The notes beneath the pieces were generated by a model. The model worked only from the letters and a program-made list of their open reading frames with translations. It was not told the DNA's origin and made no database searches. Below are positions 1 through 7,292 of a stretch of DNA of 48,073 bases, in pieces (the first letter of the stretch is position 1; each line of letters begins with the position of its first letter). This stretch comes from an uncultured Candidatus Saccharibacteria bacterium (GTDB lineage: Bacteria > Patescibacteria > Saccharimonadia > Saccharimonadales > UBA1547): contig CAMLKA010000002.1 of the NCBI GenBank assembly GCA_946480535.1, forward strand, positions 1-48,073, written 5' to 3'. Position numbers and translations under genes: made by a program.

Positions 1-30
1 GTGTTGCTCTACCAGCTGAGCTATAACGGC
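1..30 (-). tRNA. partial tRNA, probably tRNA-Thr (5' part only)
   Basis: The reverse complement starts GCCGTTA-TA-GCTC-AGCTGGTA-GAGC-A, which is a 5' acceptor strand followed by a complete D arm. The gene runs off the left edge before the anticodon loop, so identity is not proven. The 5' third resembles bacterial tRNA-Thr genes (GCCG...TAGCTCAGTTGGTAGAGCA), hence the Thr suggestion. Confidence 0.75.
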
Positions 31-57
31 GTGTACACCCTTGTTTATACCTAAGGT

Positions 58-63
58 ATTATA
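58..63 (-). promoter_or_regulatory. -10 box of the left-edge tRNA
   Basis: TATAAT on the minus strand with an upstream TGG (extended -10). It lies 27 nt before the tRNA 5' end, giving a short leader to be trimmed by RNase P. No good -35 is visible. Confidence 0.6.
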
Positions 64-94
64 CCACGAGGAGATGAGCGAAGAGTAGACCCGT

Positions 95-1003
95 TTACAG
101 TGTTGTTGCCGGACCAACCGACGACGAAGCGTTCTCGGTCCCCATCCACACCCATCCAGTCTCACCTTGGGCACCGTACGTATACCCCGTTGTCCCCTCT
201 ACAAGCACTGCGCCGTCAATATAAAATGTTGCCGTACCGCTCTGTCCACCCTGACGGAGCGCGTAAAAAGCCACCGCTCCACTCGTCGTTGGCGTCCATG
301 TATAGCGGAACGTCGCCTCTTCACCCGCTGATAGAACCTGCGTATACCTTGAAGATGAACCGGCGGTGTTCTGAACTGACAAAGAGTAACTACCTGCAGT
401 AACGGCTTTAATCCTAAAGCTTGCGGTGTACGCCGTGCCTGCCGTTAGTGTACCGGATACGGGAATCTGGACCCCCGAGTCTGAAGCACTTGAAGTAGTA
501 CTGGTAATACCCTGTGACCCCACGAGCGCTGCAGTCGCTGACCGTGAAGAGGTAGAGCTATTAATAGAGAGCCCCCACCCCGTTGCAACTGCTTCTACGC
601 TTGGGTTTGCGACACGATTTGTAATACACGTTCCGCTCGCCGTACTCCCCGTACTACTGGTAAACGCAACCGCAGTAGCCGGTGCGTTTGGAGTTTGCGC
701 TGACACGCAGTATTCTTTAGAGCTTCCGTTTGTCACCCCGAAATAAGTGTACTGCGTTGATGGCGTATCTGTTATACCGATAGCACCAAGCGATGCAGGG
801 AGCGTATCGGCATTTAAGGTCTTCTCTTGAGCCACCTTTTTCGCCGCCTGACTCACCGCCGATTGAAGGGCACTCGCCTTTGCGCGATTCTGAATACCAT
901 TATAGGCAACAATCGTGATGGCAGCAAGAATTGCGATCACCACTACCACTATAAGGAGCTCAACAATAGTAAAGCCTGTTTGTTTTTGCACCCACCTTTT
1001 CAT
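95..1003 (-). CDS. type IV pilin-like protein with C-terminal carbohydrate-binding-like domain
   Basis: 302 aa. The N-terminus is a short basic leader ending in Gly10, then FTIVELL with the Glu at mature position 5 and a hydrophobic helix: a class III/prepilin signal cut by PilD (family knowledge). Residues about 40-120 look like a small pilin body. After that comes a Ser/Thr/Gly-rich beta domain that starts NPSVE..ATGW and continues with alternating strands, a pattern like CBM4/9 or galactose-binding jelly-roll modules; this is inference from pattern only. I start at the ATG at 1003, because an upstream extension would run antisense through tRNA-Asp and because TATACT lies exactly 6 nt before this ATG. 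It stands alone, away from the main pilus locus at 10201-24472, and could be a minor or tip pilin used for adhesion. Confidence 0.85.
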   Translation of the reverse strand: MKRWVQKQTGFTIVELLIVVVVIAILAAITIVAYNGIQNRAKASALQSAVSQAAKKVAQEKTLNADTLPASLGAIGITDTPSTQYTYFGVTNGSSKEYCVSAQTPNAPATAVAFTSSTGSTASGTCITNRVANPSVEAVATGWGLSINSSTSSRSATAALVGSQGITSTTSSASDSGVQIPVSGTLTAGTAYTASFRIKAVTAGSYSLSVQNTAGSSSRYTQVLSAGEEATFRYTWTPTTSGAVAFYALRQGGQSGTATFYIDGAVLVEGTTGYTYGAQGETGWVWMGTENASSSVGPATTL

Positions 1004-1009
1004 AAGCAC

Positions 1010-1015
1010 AGTATA
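1010..1015 (-). promoter_or_regulatory. extended -10 for leaderless pilin mRNA
   Basis: TGC-TATACT followed by 6 nt (GTGCTT) and then the ATG at 1003. With normal sigma-70 spacing the transcript would begin at the start codon. Confidence 0.6.
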
Positions 1016-1063
1016 GCATAAGCACTCAGCGATTTCTTGGCAGGATATACGCCCTAAGGGGTA

Positions 1064-1092
1064 TTGCCTATCCCCTTTAAAAATGCTATTAT
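1064..1092 (+). promoter_or_regulatory. tRNA-Asp promoter
   Basis: TTGCCT, 17 bp, TATTAT, with TGC before the -10. The predicted start near 1099 leaves a 5' leader of about 45 nt before the tRNA. Confidence 0.6.
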
Positions 1093-1143
1093 CATTTGAG
1101 CTTATAGGCCGTAAGCCGCAGCGAAAGTTGCACTCATCTACGT

Positions 1144-1221
1144 GGGCTCGTAGTGAAGCTGGCCTATCACGCCTCCCTGTCACGGAGGAGATCGCCGGTT
1201 CGAATCCGGTCGGGCCCGCCA
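1144..1221 (+). tRNA. tRNA-Asp (GTC), CCA encoded
   Basis: Full cloverleaf: acceptor GGGCTCG pairs with CGGGCCC (one G-T pair), anticodon stem CTCCC/GGAG around CTGTCAC with anticodon GTC, T arm GGTTCGAATCC, discriminator G and encoded CCA at 1219-1221. It is followed directly by a hairpin terminator. Confidence 0.95.
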
Positions 1222-1222
1222 A

Positions 1223-1256
1223 GAAAGTAGTTCACCTTGTGGTGGACTTTTTTCTT
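1223..1256 (+). terminator. terminator of tRNA-Asp
   Basis: AGTTCACC-ttgt-GGTGGACT stem (one G-U pair) followed by a run of T. Confidence 0.75.
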
Positions 1257-1275
1257 GGTTCAGATTTGAACTCAA

Positions 1276-1304
1276 TTGACTTTATAATATTTTTATTGTA
1301 TGGT
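1276..1304 (+). promoter_or_regulatory. promoter of first GC-rich unit
   Basis: TTGACT, 17 bp AT-rich spacer, TATGGT, followed by a leader of about 65 nt that ends in AAAGGAG 5 nt before the ATG at 1376. The AT-rich promoter contrasts sharply with the GC-rich gene behind it. Confidence 0.6.
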
Positions 1305-1375
1305 TATTGTATCTCGTTATTTTGTGACGTGACGTGCTACGGCAGCCTCCGTAGATTCTGATTAAAGGAGTCGTC

Positions 1376-1729
1376 ATGACTAACTCGCGTCTCAACGAGA
1401 CAAGCGAGAGACAGCGCCAACCCTCACACCGTGTACGCAATCGCGTTTTCATGGTTGGAGCCATCCTCGCGATTTGGCAGCTCATTCTCGCACCGGGTAT
1501 CGTCTGGGTTACTGCAACCACGAGCGGACACCCCGTCGCGTTCACACCGTGGACGATGTACGAACTCGAGAGCAGCGGCCTTTACCATGGCCCCACCCAC
1601 ATCGGTGGCGTCGTGCTGCCCGCGCAGCTCGTCAGTCTGTTCATCATCGCGCTTACCGGGATGGTCGCGTGGGCTATCATCGCGGTGAACCGCGAGCTGG
1701 CACAGACGCGCGCCCCCAAGCAGACCTAG
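1376..1729 (+). CDS. two-TM membrane protein, unknown (GC-rich unit 1)
   Basis: 117 aa. Not recognised. A basic polar N-terminus (residues 1-23) is followed by a hydrophobic segment at about 24-47, a 30-residue extracytoplasmic loop, a second segment at about 79-104, and a short basic tail, so both ends should be cytoplasmic. Strong Shine-Dalgarno AAAGGAG at 5 nt. Codons end mostly in C or G, unlike the neighbouring core genes. It is the first gene of a two-gene unit with the gene at 1795 and sits between tRNA-Asp and the sod operon, which suggests insertion at an operon border. Confidence 0.8.
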   Translation: MTNSRLNETSERQRQPSHRVRNRVFMVGAILAIWQLILAPGIVWVTATTSGHPVAFTPWTMYELESSGLYHGPTHIGGVVLPAQLVSLFIIALTGMVAWAIIAVNRELAQTRAPKQT

Positions 1730-1794
1730 CCTTCGGGCAAGCCGCACCTTCACCCCGTTCCGACCCAGCAACACCGATCAAGGAAGTGATATCG

Positions 1795-2199
1795 ATGATT
1801 CAGGATTTCCTGCCTCCCCTGTCCGAGCTGGACGAGGAGACCCGCACCAAGGTGGCCGCGCTCTTGACCGATCGCAACGAGCTCCTCGAGGCGAAGGTCA
1901 AGCTCAACCGGCTGCGAGCAGCCATGCTGCTCAACCCGACCCAGTCCAACATCGACTCCGTCGAGGCCTACACCTCGACCGTGATCGCCCCGCTCAACAC
2001 CAGGCTCAACGAGCAGGCGGGAGAGCTCATGATGGCGTCCGTTGACGTCGAAGGGCTCAAGTCCATGATGCCGATGGTGCTCATGGGCCTGCTCCGCTCG
2101 GTCAACCTCAGCCTCCTGCTGACGGCAATCGACATCGAGCCGGACCGGATCGACCGCCTGATCAGCAAGATCAAGGACTACGTCCACAGCAAGGACTAG
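1795..2199 (+). CDS. alpha-helical protein, unknown (GC-rich unit 1)
   Basis: 134 aa. Not recognised. It begins MIQDFLPPLSELDEETRT and is predicted largely helical with heptad-like leucines (residues 15-45 and 65-130), no cysteine and no membrane segment. The start is chosen because AAGGAAG lies 8 nt upstream. It is 65 nt downstream of the two-TM gene with no terminator in between, so the two are probably cotranscribed. High third-position GC. Confidence 0.8.
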   Translation: MIQDFLPPLSELDEETRTKVAALLTDRNELLEAKVKLNRLRAAMLLNPTQSNIDSVEAYTSTVIAPLNTRLNEQAGELMMASVDVEGLKSMMPMVLMGLLRSVNLSLLLTAIDIEPDRIDRLISKIKDYVHSKD

Positions 2200-2247
2200 C
2201 CCCGCTTTCTCCAGATGCGCTCCCTGTGAGCCCTGGCGCTCGCACCC

Positions 2248-2306
2248 GCCTCGGCGGACCTCCCCTCGAAAGAGCTGGGAGTGTCCGCCGGGGCTGCTTT
2301 ATTTCT
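2248..2306 (+). terminator. terminator of GC-rich unit 1
   Basis: GCCTCGGCGGAC pairs with GTCCGCCGGGGC (one G-U) and an inner CTCCC/GGGAG stem; followed by GCTTTATTTCTAG. The same 3' tail recurs at the next unit's terminator. Confidence 0.85.
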
Positions 2307-2329
2307 AGGGCTCCTTGCACAGCTTATGA

Positions 2330-2358
2330 TTGCTCTCCCGCTTATATTTCTTTATAGT
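2330..2358 (+). promoter_or_regulatory. promoter of GC-rich unit 2
   Basis: TTGCTC, 17 bp, TATAGT; leader of about 55 nt to the ATG at 2422. Confidence 0.6.
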
Positions 2359-2421
2359 AAGTCCGTTGCTTCAGGGTGGAGCAATTCGGGCAGTGCCTGA
2401 CGAACCTTGAAAGGAAGGGCG

Positions 2422-2820
2422 ATGAGTCTCTCCACTTCTGACACTGAGACCCTCGAGGACCTTCTTCGAGAGTGCCAGCCTGTCGTGTTCGGCCGCGCGC
2501 CGGGCCAGACCGATACGGTCAGCCTGACCACGAAGTTCTCGCTCGAAGCGTTCGAGCGCATCCGTGACCCGTTCCTGGCGAAGCTCGAAGAGTACGCCAG
2601 CAACGGCGACAAGAGTGTTCATGGCCTGCGAGTCGTCGACGCTGACGTGGTCGCCGCTGGGAATGGACTACGGGGTGCACTGTACTTCGTCCGGTACCTT
2701 CGGCGCTTCCACACCGACGAGTCAGCGGGTTCGGGCTATGAAATTCTGTTCGAACTCAACCCCTACCGCCGTGTACTGAGCGTTGGCGTTGCAATGCGCA
2801 ACAAGGAGGCGACGGCATGA
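2422..2820 (+). CDS. unknown soluble protein (GC-rich unit 2)
   Basis: 132 aa. Not recognised. Mixed alpha/beta composition, one cysteine (in RECQP near the N-terminus), no membrane segment. The ATG at 2422 is preferred over an in-frame TTG at 2407 because AAAGGAAGG lies just before it. Its last codons overlap the next start (ATGA), so the two genes are translationally coupled. High GC and C/G-ending codons. Confidence 0.8.
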   Translation: MSLSTSDTETLEDLLRECQPVVFGRAPGQTDTVSLTTKFSLEAFERIRDPFLAKLEEYASNGDKSVHGLRVVDADVVAAGNGLRGALYFVRYLRRFHTDESAGSGYEILFELNPYRRVLSVGVAMRNKEATA

Positions 2821-3068
2821 GCACAACCCGTGAGGAGCAAGCGCTCGAAGACGCCGCCGAAGAGCTCACGCTCATCGTGGCGCGCGTCGAGTTCTACGTG
2901 CAACGGCTCAACCGCCCAGAGGTCGAGAACGAGTGGCGTGAGCTCAAACAAAAGTACGGGTGGAACCACACGAAGATTCCCCTGTACGACATCCTCCTGT
3001 TCTGCCAGACCCACTTCGGCGTCGGCATCGACGGGCTCGCCGCCTATACCAGGCTGGCACCCAACTAG
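2817..3068 (+). CDS. small unknown protein (GC-rich unit 2)
   Basis: 83 aa. Not recognised. Begins MSTTREEQALEDAAEEL, an acidic amphipathic helix; middle part has Trp and Lys (ENEWRELKQKYGWNH). Overlaps the preceding stop by 4 nt, which together with shared base composition makes a two-gene operon ended by a strong hairpin. Confidence 0.8.
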   Translation: MSTTREEQALEDAAEELTLIVARVEFYVQRLNRPEVENEWRELKQKYGWNHTKIPLYDILLFCQTHFGVGIDGLAAYTRLAPN

Positions 3069-3132
3069 CCCTCCCTGGGGCGCCTCTCTCATCCGAGATT
3101 GAGGCGCCCCGCGGAGGGCTGCTTTTTATTTC
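3069..3132 (+). terminator. terminator of GC-rich unit 2
   Basis: GGGGCGCCTC pairs perfectly with GAGGCGCCCC, extended by CCCTCC/GGAGGG outside, then GCTTTTTATTTCTAG, nearly the same tail as at 2294-2307. Confidence 0.9.
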
Positions 3133-3137
3133 TAGCA

Positions 3138-3161
3138 TAAAAAGAGCCCCCTTAGGAGCTC
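3138..3161 (-). terminator. terminator of the sod operon
   Basis: On the minus strand GAGCTCC-taag-GGGGCTC followed by TTTTT. The stem overlaps the sod stop codon (3152-3154). Confidence 0.75.
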
Positions 3162-3754
3162 AGTTTCTCGTAGCGTTCTTCAGCAACAGGCCAGTTTACA
3201 ATCTTCCACCAAGACTTAATGTACTCGTCTCGATGGTTCTTGTAATCGAGATAGTACGCATGCTCCCAGACATCGAGCCCAAGCACCGGCTCGTCTCCCC
3301 CACTACTCAGTAATGAATCTTGATTTGGCGTGGTGACAATATCCATATTTGGCTGCAGCCATACCCAGCCACTGCCAAAAAGTCCCAGTGCCTTCTCGGT
3401 AAATTCCTCAATAAATGCATCGACTGAGCCATACCGGCCTACAATCGCGTCCTTCAAAGCTCCTGTTGGTTCGCCGCCACCATCTGGTGACATCCAAAGC
3501 CAGAACAGACAGTGGTTGTAGTGGCCACCACCGTTATTACGAACTGCCGTGCGAATATCTTCTGGCACATCGTTCAACTCACGAAGCAACGCTTCAACGC
3601 TCTTGCTTTGAAGTTCTGGGTATTTTTCAATCGCTGCGTTGAGCTTATCAACATACGCCTGATGGTGCTTATCATGGTGTAACTCCATAATTTCCGCACT
3701 AATTACCCCTTCAAGTGCGTCGTAGTCGTAGTGCAGTGCTGGTACGCTAAACAT
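3152..3754 (-). CDS. sodA: superoxide dismutase, Fe/Mn family
   Basis: 200 aa, the normal family length. It converts superoxide to O2 and H2O2 in the cytoplasm using one Fe or Mn ion. Visible signatures: metal His in ELHHDKHHQAYVDKLN, GGGHYNHCLFW with the second metal His, GSGWVWLQ, and the C-terminal DVWEHAYYLDYKN that supplies the metal Asp and His. Fe or Mn use cannot be decided from the sequence alone. Shine-Dalgarno GGGGAGG at 5 nt. It is the last gene of a bPH2-foldase-sod run, 26 nt after the foldase stop. Oxygen defence fits life in an oxic surface-attached niche. Confidence 0.95.
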   Translation of the reverse strand: MFSVPALHYDYDALEGVISAEIMELHHDKHHQAYVDKLNAAIEKYPELQSKSVEALLRELNDVPEDIRTAVRNNGGGHYNHCLFWLWMSPDGGGEPTGALKDAIVGRYGSVDAFIEEFTEKALGLFGSGWVWLQPNMDIVTTPNQDSLLSSGGDEPVLGLDVWEHAYYLDYKNHRDEYIKSWWKIVNWPVAEERYEKLSS

Positions 3755-3780
3755 GGTTGCCTCCCCTGTTATTTAGGTGG

Positions 3781-4842
3781 TTAATTTTGTTGTTCAGTCG
3801 TTTCGTCGAGGTCTTCGAGCTTAATCAAGCGAGTCAGCTTATTGTCCTTCTCGATTGTGGCAAGCTTGGCGTTCAGTTCTTTCAATGGAACGTGAATGTA
3901 TTCGTATTGCACGCTTGTATCACTGCTGTCGACAAGCTTCACGTAATAATAGCCGTTACCCGAAGTAGTCTTAATCTTGGTTGAAACCTGTCCTTTCGAA
4001 AGCTTTGCAGCAGCTTCGGCGAGACCGCCATCCTGGTTGTTCTTTGGAACCCATTCAGCCGGACCAAATACGACGGTATCAACCGTATCCTTGTTCAGTT
4101 CAGCGGCAATCGCCTTCAGGTCGGTACTTCCACTCTTCACCTTTGCTTCAACGGTCTTCGTAATATCTTCGGCACGTGCGTCGACAGCGTAGGCTACTTT
4201 TTGACGAAGAAGCTTGCTCTTCATAGCTTCACGGTACTCTTGTGGAGACCAGCCGTAGTAATCAAGGATAACGGCGTTGTAAGTGACCTCAGATACCTCT
4301 TCTCCACCAGATTGGCGCTGTTGCTTTAGGTACGCCTCGAGTTCGGCGTCGGTAACAGTGACATCGAGTTCGCGGGCAAGCTTGCTTGCGTAGGCATCGG
4401 CGATTGCATCGTCCATAGCTTGTGTCTTTACAAATTCGAGCTGGCTTTTACCATCGGCGCTATTGGCGTCGATTTGCTCTTTTTCAACTAAGTAGTGCGC
4501 TGCGCTGCGGTATTTCATAAGATAATCGCTATACTGCACCTGTTCGCCGTCAACAACAGCAACCGGAGCCGGTACGACTTTCGTCACACGGTACATGAAT
4601 TCGCTCGTGTTCTTTGCGACATACAGCAAGTACCAACCGAGCACAATCAAAAGAACCAGTGCAACTGCACCAATAATGACAGCGTTGATTACCAGCTTGT
4701 GACGCTGGTATTGTACCGGGTACTTAAATTTTCGACCGCCAGCAAGCACCTGTTCGCGGTGTTCGGCGAGTGTGTCAGTGGTAATGCGTCCAGCGGGCTC
4801 TTGAGGCTGCTTCTTACGCAATTTAGATACTAGTTTCTTCAT
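3781..4842 (-). CDS. membrane-anchored SurA/PpiC-type foldase (peptidyl-prolyl isomerase family)
   Basis: 353 aa. A basic cytoplasmic N-terminus is followed by one membrane segment at about residues 46-68 (VINAVIIGAVALVLLIV) and an extracytoplasmic region. That region has a SurA-N-like chaperone part (VVDGEQVQYSDYLMKYR, then long helices) and a parvulin-like part containing GGLAEAAAKLSKGQVS and later YYYVKLVDS, the usual PpiC pattern. Likely helps fold exported proteins such as pilins and surface proteins. The ATG at 4842 is chosen: AAGGGG is just upstream and an earlier TTG lies deeper inside the preceding gene. It overlaps the end of the bPH2 gene by 20 nt. Confidence 0.85.
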   Translation of the reverse strand: MKKLVSKLRKKQPQEPAGRITTDTLAEHREQVLAGGRKFKYPVQYQRHKLVINAVIIGAVALVLLIVLGWYLLYVAKNTSEFMYRVTKVVPAPVAVVDGEQVQYSDYLMKYRSAAHYLVEKEQIDANSADGKSQLEFVKTQAMDDAIADAYASKLARELDVTVTDAELEAYLKQQRQSGGEEVSEVTYNAVILDYYGWSPQEYREAMKSKLLRQKVAYAVDARAEDITKTVEAKVKSGSTDLKAIAAELNKDTVDTVVFGPAEWVPKNNQDGGLAEAAAKLSKGQVSTKIKTTSGNGYYYVKLVDSSDTSVQYEYIHVPLKELNAKLATIEKDNKLTRLIKLEDLDETTEQQN

Positions 4843-5353
4843 TATCCCCTTGTGTTTCAACTGCGTCGCTTACCGCGTCTTGCAGTTTGTTATAGGTCTT
4901 GTCGGGATGTTCGACATACCGAATGACAAGATCACCGACAAATGTTTGAATCACCATGGTGCCAAACCCAAAAATCTCGCCAGTGAATCCTGGTATATTA
5001 TAGCTTATGTTCTGAATTTTCGATAGGCGCAGCTCGACGACATCCTTCCCGAAGAATCCCCGTTGTGTCACCTGTCGAAGGCGCTGATTTGTCACGATAT
5101 ACACCGTGAAATACCACATCATCCAGTGATAAAAGAACAGGATGAGCCCAAGTGAGAACCCGATAAGCGGACTAATCAGGAGCGCTATATTATCTTGCCA
5201 TATAAGTACTGGCAAAGCGCTTAAAGCGAATGGAATCAGAAGAAGATAGAACCCCTTGCGCATCGCAATAATATGACGGCGGAAGATGAAGAGCACCTCT
5301 TCACCAGGTCGCTGCCCTTCAAAATCGAGTTGTGCTTCTTTGTTTTTAGACAT
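4823..5353 (-). CDS. bPH2-domain membrane protein
   Basis: 176 aa. Two membrane segments near residues 32-80 are followed by a bacterial PH-like (bPH2, DUF304-type) domain: YTVYIVTNQRL, then GFFGKDVVELRLSKIQNI and the FGFGTMVIQT strand pair. Proteins of this family are common and mostly of unknown function at the membrane. Start has AAAAGGAAG 4 nt upstream and an extended -10 (TGC-TATACT, 5372-5377) about 18 nt upstream, so a short leader. First gene of the bPH2-foldase-sod run. Confidence 0.85.
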   Translation of the reverse strand: MSKNKEAQLDFEGQRPGEEVLFIFRRHIIAMRKGFYLLLIPFALSALPVLIWQDNIALLISPLIGFSLGLILFFYHWMMWYFTVYIVTNQRLRQVTQRGFFGKDVVELRLSKIQNISYNIPGFTGEIFGFGTMVIQTFVGDLVIRYVEHPDKTYNKLQDAVSDAVETQGDNEETSI

Positions 5354-5371
5354 ACGGCTTCCTTTTCAGCC

Positions 5372-5377
5372 AGTATA
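5372..5377 (-). promoter_or_regulatory. -10 of bPH2-foldase-sod operon
   Basis: TGC-TATACT on the minus strand; the leader of about 12-18 nt contains the AAAAGGAAG ribosome site. Confidence 0.55.
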
Positions 5378-5390
5378 GCAAACTACCAGA

Positions 5391-6035
5391 CTATTCGTTA
5401 TTGTCGTCGAGGTTAACCTTGATAATCACCTCTGCAGGACCGGCGTTCTTATCCATGTCATACACAGACTGTGGAACGTCATCTTTACCCATGAGAATGG
5501 CGTTTTGCCAGGCGTCGTTATATTGCTTACTGCTAACTGAAAGACGAATGTATTCACCCTTTGCAGACTTGTAGTGGTACTGAACGCTCGTACTGCCAGG
5601 GTATGGTTCGTCAACAAAGGTAAAGCCAGCAGCCTTAATTTTCTCGTCGAGCTCGGCAACGGTGTTGTTGACTGTGTCTCCGTTAAGATATTCTGCGTGT
5701 GATGAATACGTACGGCCCTTGTCCCATTCATAGACGCGCTTGTCACCAAAGATTTCACCACCCGTTGGACGATAGTCACCAGGGATCTGAAGGCTGGTAT
5801 AAATAGCGTTAATACGATCGAGCCGTGCCTTGTTAGTGTTCCTCTCGACGACGTTTGCCGTAAAGAGTGCAATCACAACAACCGTTGCCACTGCAATAAA
5901 GAAGATACCTACCGTTACCACATAGAAACGCCACGTTAATGGACGCGCCTGCCCCTTCTTTGCTGAAGTTTTCTTCGCAGGTGCTTTCTTAGTGGTTGTT
6001 TTCTTTGCGGTTTGGGTTTTCTTTAAGGTAGCCAT
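5391..6035 (-). CDS. single-pass membrane protein with Lys/Ala/Thr-rich cytoplasmic tail, unknown
   Basis: 214 aa. Not recognised. Residues 1-32 are a strongly basic, low-complexity tail (KKTTTKKAPAKKTSAKK type) that could bind nucleic acid or phospholipid. One membrane segment follows at about 36-60, and then an extracytoplasmic alpha/beta domain of about 150 residues without cysteine. A TAAGAT box preceded by TGC lies 6 nt before the ATG, so the mRNA may be leaderless. Lies between the bPH2 operon and the polytopic gene upstream, all on the same strand. Confidence 0.75.
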   Translation of the reverse strand: MATLKKTQTAKKTTTKKAPAKKTSAKKGQARPLTWRFYVVTVGIFFIAVATVVVIALFTANVVERNTNKARLDRINAIYTSLQIPGDYRPTGGEIFGDKRVYEWDKGRTYSSHAEYLNGDTVNNTVAELDEKIKAAGFTFVDEPYPGSTSVQYHYKSAKGEYIRLSVSSKQYNDAWQNAILMGKDDVPQSVYDMDKNAGPAEVIIKVNLDDNNE

Positions 6036-6070
6036 GCGTATATCTTAGCATAAGCATGAGGGGTTTTCAC

Positions 6071-6955
6071 CTACTTCTTCACGAGTGCGAGGCGGAGGAA
6101 AATGAGGTACGACAACCAAACAATCGTGATAAATCCAAGTCCGTAGAGAATCATGGTTTGTTCATAGGTTGGAAAGATATAGCTCGAGAACTGTCCGAAG
6201 ACCATCAAGGCAACAACAGCAAACCCTGCGGCTACGAGGCTTCGCACCACTCGCTCGCCCGCCGTGCCTCCAGCGCGCCCAATAATCCAGTACCCAATCA
6301 GTGTCGCGGCAAGCATGAATACCGCAGGGCCAATAAGGGTGATGAGGAAGGTCATAAAGGTGTCGACTGGGTAATCAGAAGCGAGCGCCGAAATGCCTAC
6401 AGACAGAATGAGCGCCACTGCAGAAACAATAATCGCAACGCGATATGGGACATAGTCGATAAGCGGCGCTTGGTGCCGAGTTTTTCGTGCGTAATCCACA
6501 CCGAGGCTGATAGTAATCAATGCCGCGATAATTCCAGGCGTAAGGTTTAAGAGTGTGTTCTCAAACGCATTGGCAACTGGAAACCACTGCTGACCGTAGG
6601 TAACCAGCATGGTTGCCGATAACCACAGCCAAACGCCAAGTACTCCAAAAAGTACTCCGTTGTAATGGTGCACCAGCTTTGACTTTGAACGAGTCGCCCC
6701 ATCCCCTACTAAATACCCGATAAGCGGGGGTGCGAGTGCCGTGAACGCAAACGATACAAGAAGCATCGTGATATTGAACATGTTCACCGTCCCAATTGTG
6801 TAGAACCGGAACCAGGGAACAATCGAGAGGATTAATGAAATAAATGTTAATAAAAAGAGCCCGTACCCAAAATAAATGGTGACGCGCATCTCACGATTCA
6901 ATTTTTCCTGCGACACTTTTGACCGCTTGGCCAGTTTCGTTGTCTTTTTTGGCAT
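6071..6955 (-). CDS. polytopic membrane protein, unknown
   Basis: 294 aa, with about eight hydrophobic segments spread evenly over the length and a short basic N-terminus (MPKKTTKLAKRSK). Not recognised; no transporter signature is clear. The ATG at 6955 is preferred over a GTG two codons upstream because AAGGAG lies 5 nt before it and would abut the GTG. It starts 18 nt after the 3' end of tRNA-Arg on the same strand with no terminator between them, so it is probably transcribed from the tRNA promoter. Confidence 0.75.
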   Translation of the reverse strand: MPKKTTKLAKRSKVSQEKLNREMRVTIYFGYGLFLLTFISLILSIVPWFRFYTIGTVNMFNITMLLVSFAFTALAPPLIGYLVGDGATRSKSKLVHHYNGVLFGVLGVWLWLSATMLVTYGQQWFPVANAFENTLLNLTPGIIAALITISLGVDYARKTRHQAPLIDYVPYRVAIIVSAVALILSVGISALASDYPVDTFMTFLITLIGPAVFMLAATLIGYWIIGRAGGTAGERVVRSLVAAGFAVVALMVFGQFSSYIFPTYEQTMILYGLGFITIVWLSYLIFLRLALVKK

Positions 6956-6972
6956 GCCCACTCCTTATTGTT

Positions 6973-7048
6973 TGGTACCCCGCGCAGGAGTCGAACCTAC
7001 AACCTTATCCTTAGGACGGATCTGCTCTTCCAGTTGAGCTAGCGGGGC
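6973..7048 (-). tRNA. tRNA-Arg (CCT), CCA encoded
   Basis: Minus strand: acceptor GCCCCGC pairs with GCGGGGT (G-U at 1-72), D arm GCTC/GAGC, anticodon loop GTCCTAA with anticodon CCT, T arm with GGTTCGACTCC, discriminator A and CCA. The 27-43 pair of the anticodon stem is G-A mismatched. It reads the rare AGG codon. Confidence 0.93.
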
Positions 7049-7058
7049 TTACTGATAT

Positions 7059-7064
7059 ATTTTA
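7059..7064 (-). promoter_or_regulatory. -10 of tRNA-Arg
   Basis: TGT-TAAAAT on the minus strand, 10 nt before the tRNA 5' end. The -35 region falls inside the inverted-repeat element at 7080-7195. Confidence 0.5.
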
Positions 7065-7079
7065 ACAGATGAAACCCGA

Positions 7080-7195
7080 AAGTTTTGCGGTCACCTACTT
7101 TTGGAGACGGCTTCGCGCCGCGTTTCGCTAGGGACTCTGCGCCTGGCTTAACTCGGGCTGCAGATGTCGTCCAAAAATAGGCGTCCGCAAAACTT
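7080..7195. repeat. long inverted repeat with conserved core, copy A
   Basis: Arms 7080-7105 and 7170-7195 are inverted copies matching at 23 of 26 positions. The 64-nt interior, read on the minus strand, shares with copy B (10059-10197) the blocks TGCAGCCCGAG, GGCGCAGAG and CGGCGCGAAGCCGTC in the same order and nearly the same spacing, although the arms of the two copies are unrelated. Inside, GCGCAGAG sits in a hairpin loop and CGGC-GCGAA-GCCG forms another hairpin. It lies between tRNA-Arg and a GC-rich unit. Not a family I can name. Confidence 0.8.
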
Positions 7196-7226
7196 CCTCC
7201 ACCTCTATAAAATACTCATAAGCTCG

Positions 7227-7255
7227 TTGACAAATTCATTATTTTTTGATATAAT
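7227..7255 (+). promoter_or_regulatory. promoter of GC-rich unit 3
   Basis: TTGACA, 17 bp, TATAAT: a consensus sigma-70 promoter. Leader about 32 nt. The first transcribed bases (ACGTTCAT) recur at the same place after the promoter at 47329-47357. Confidence 0.8.
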
Positions 7256-7292
7256 ATCACACGTTCATACATCCACCGACGAAGGAGTTCAG

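Noticed and set aside
1004..1222. N-terminal extension of the pilin through tRNA-Asp
   Set aside because: The extension would be antisense to a tRNA and places the prepilin leader in mid-protein; the -10 box is right before the ATG at 1003.
1144..3132. Genomic island integrated at tRNA-Asp
   Set aside because: No repeat of the tRNA 3' end was found at the right side of the GC-rich region, and no integrase is inside it.
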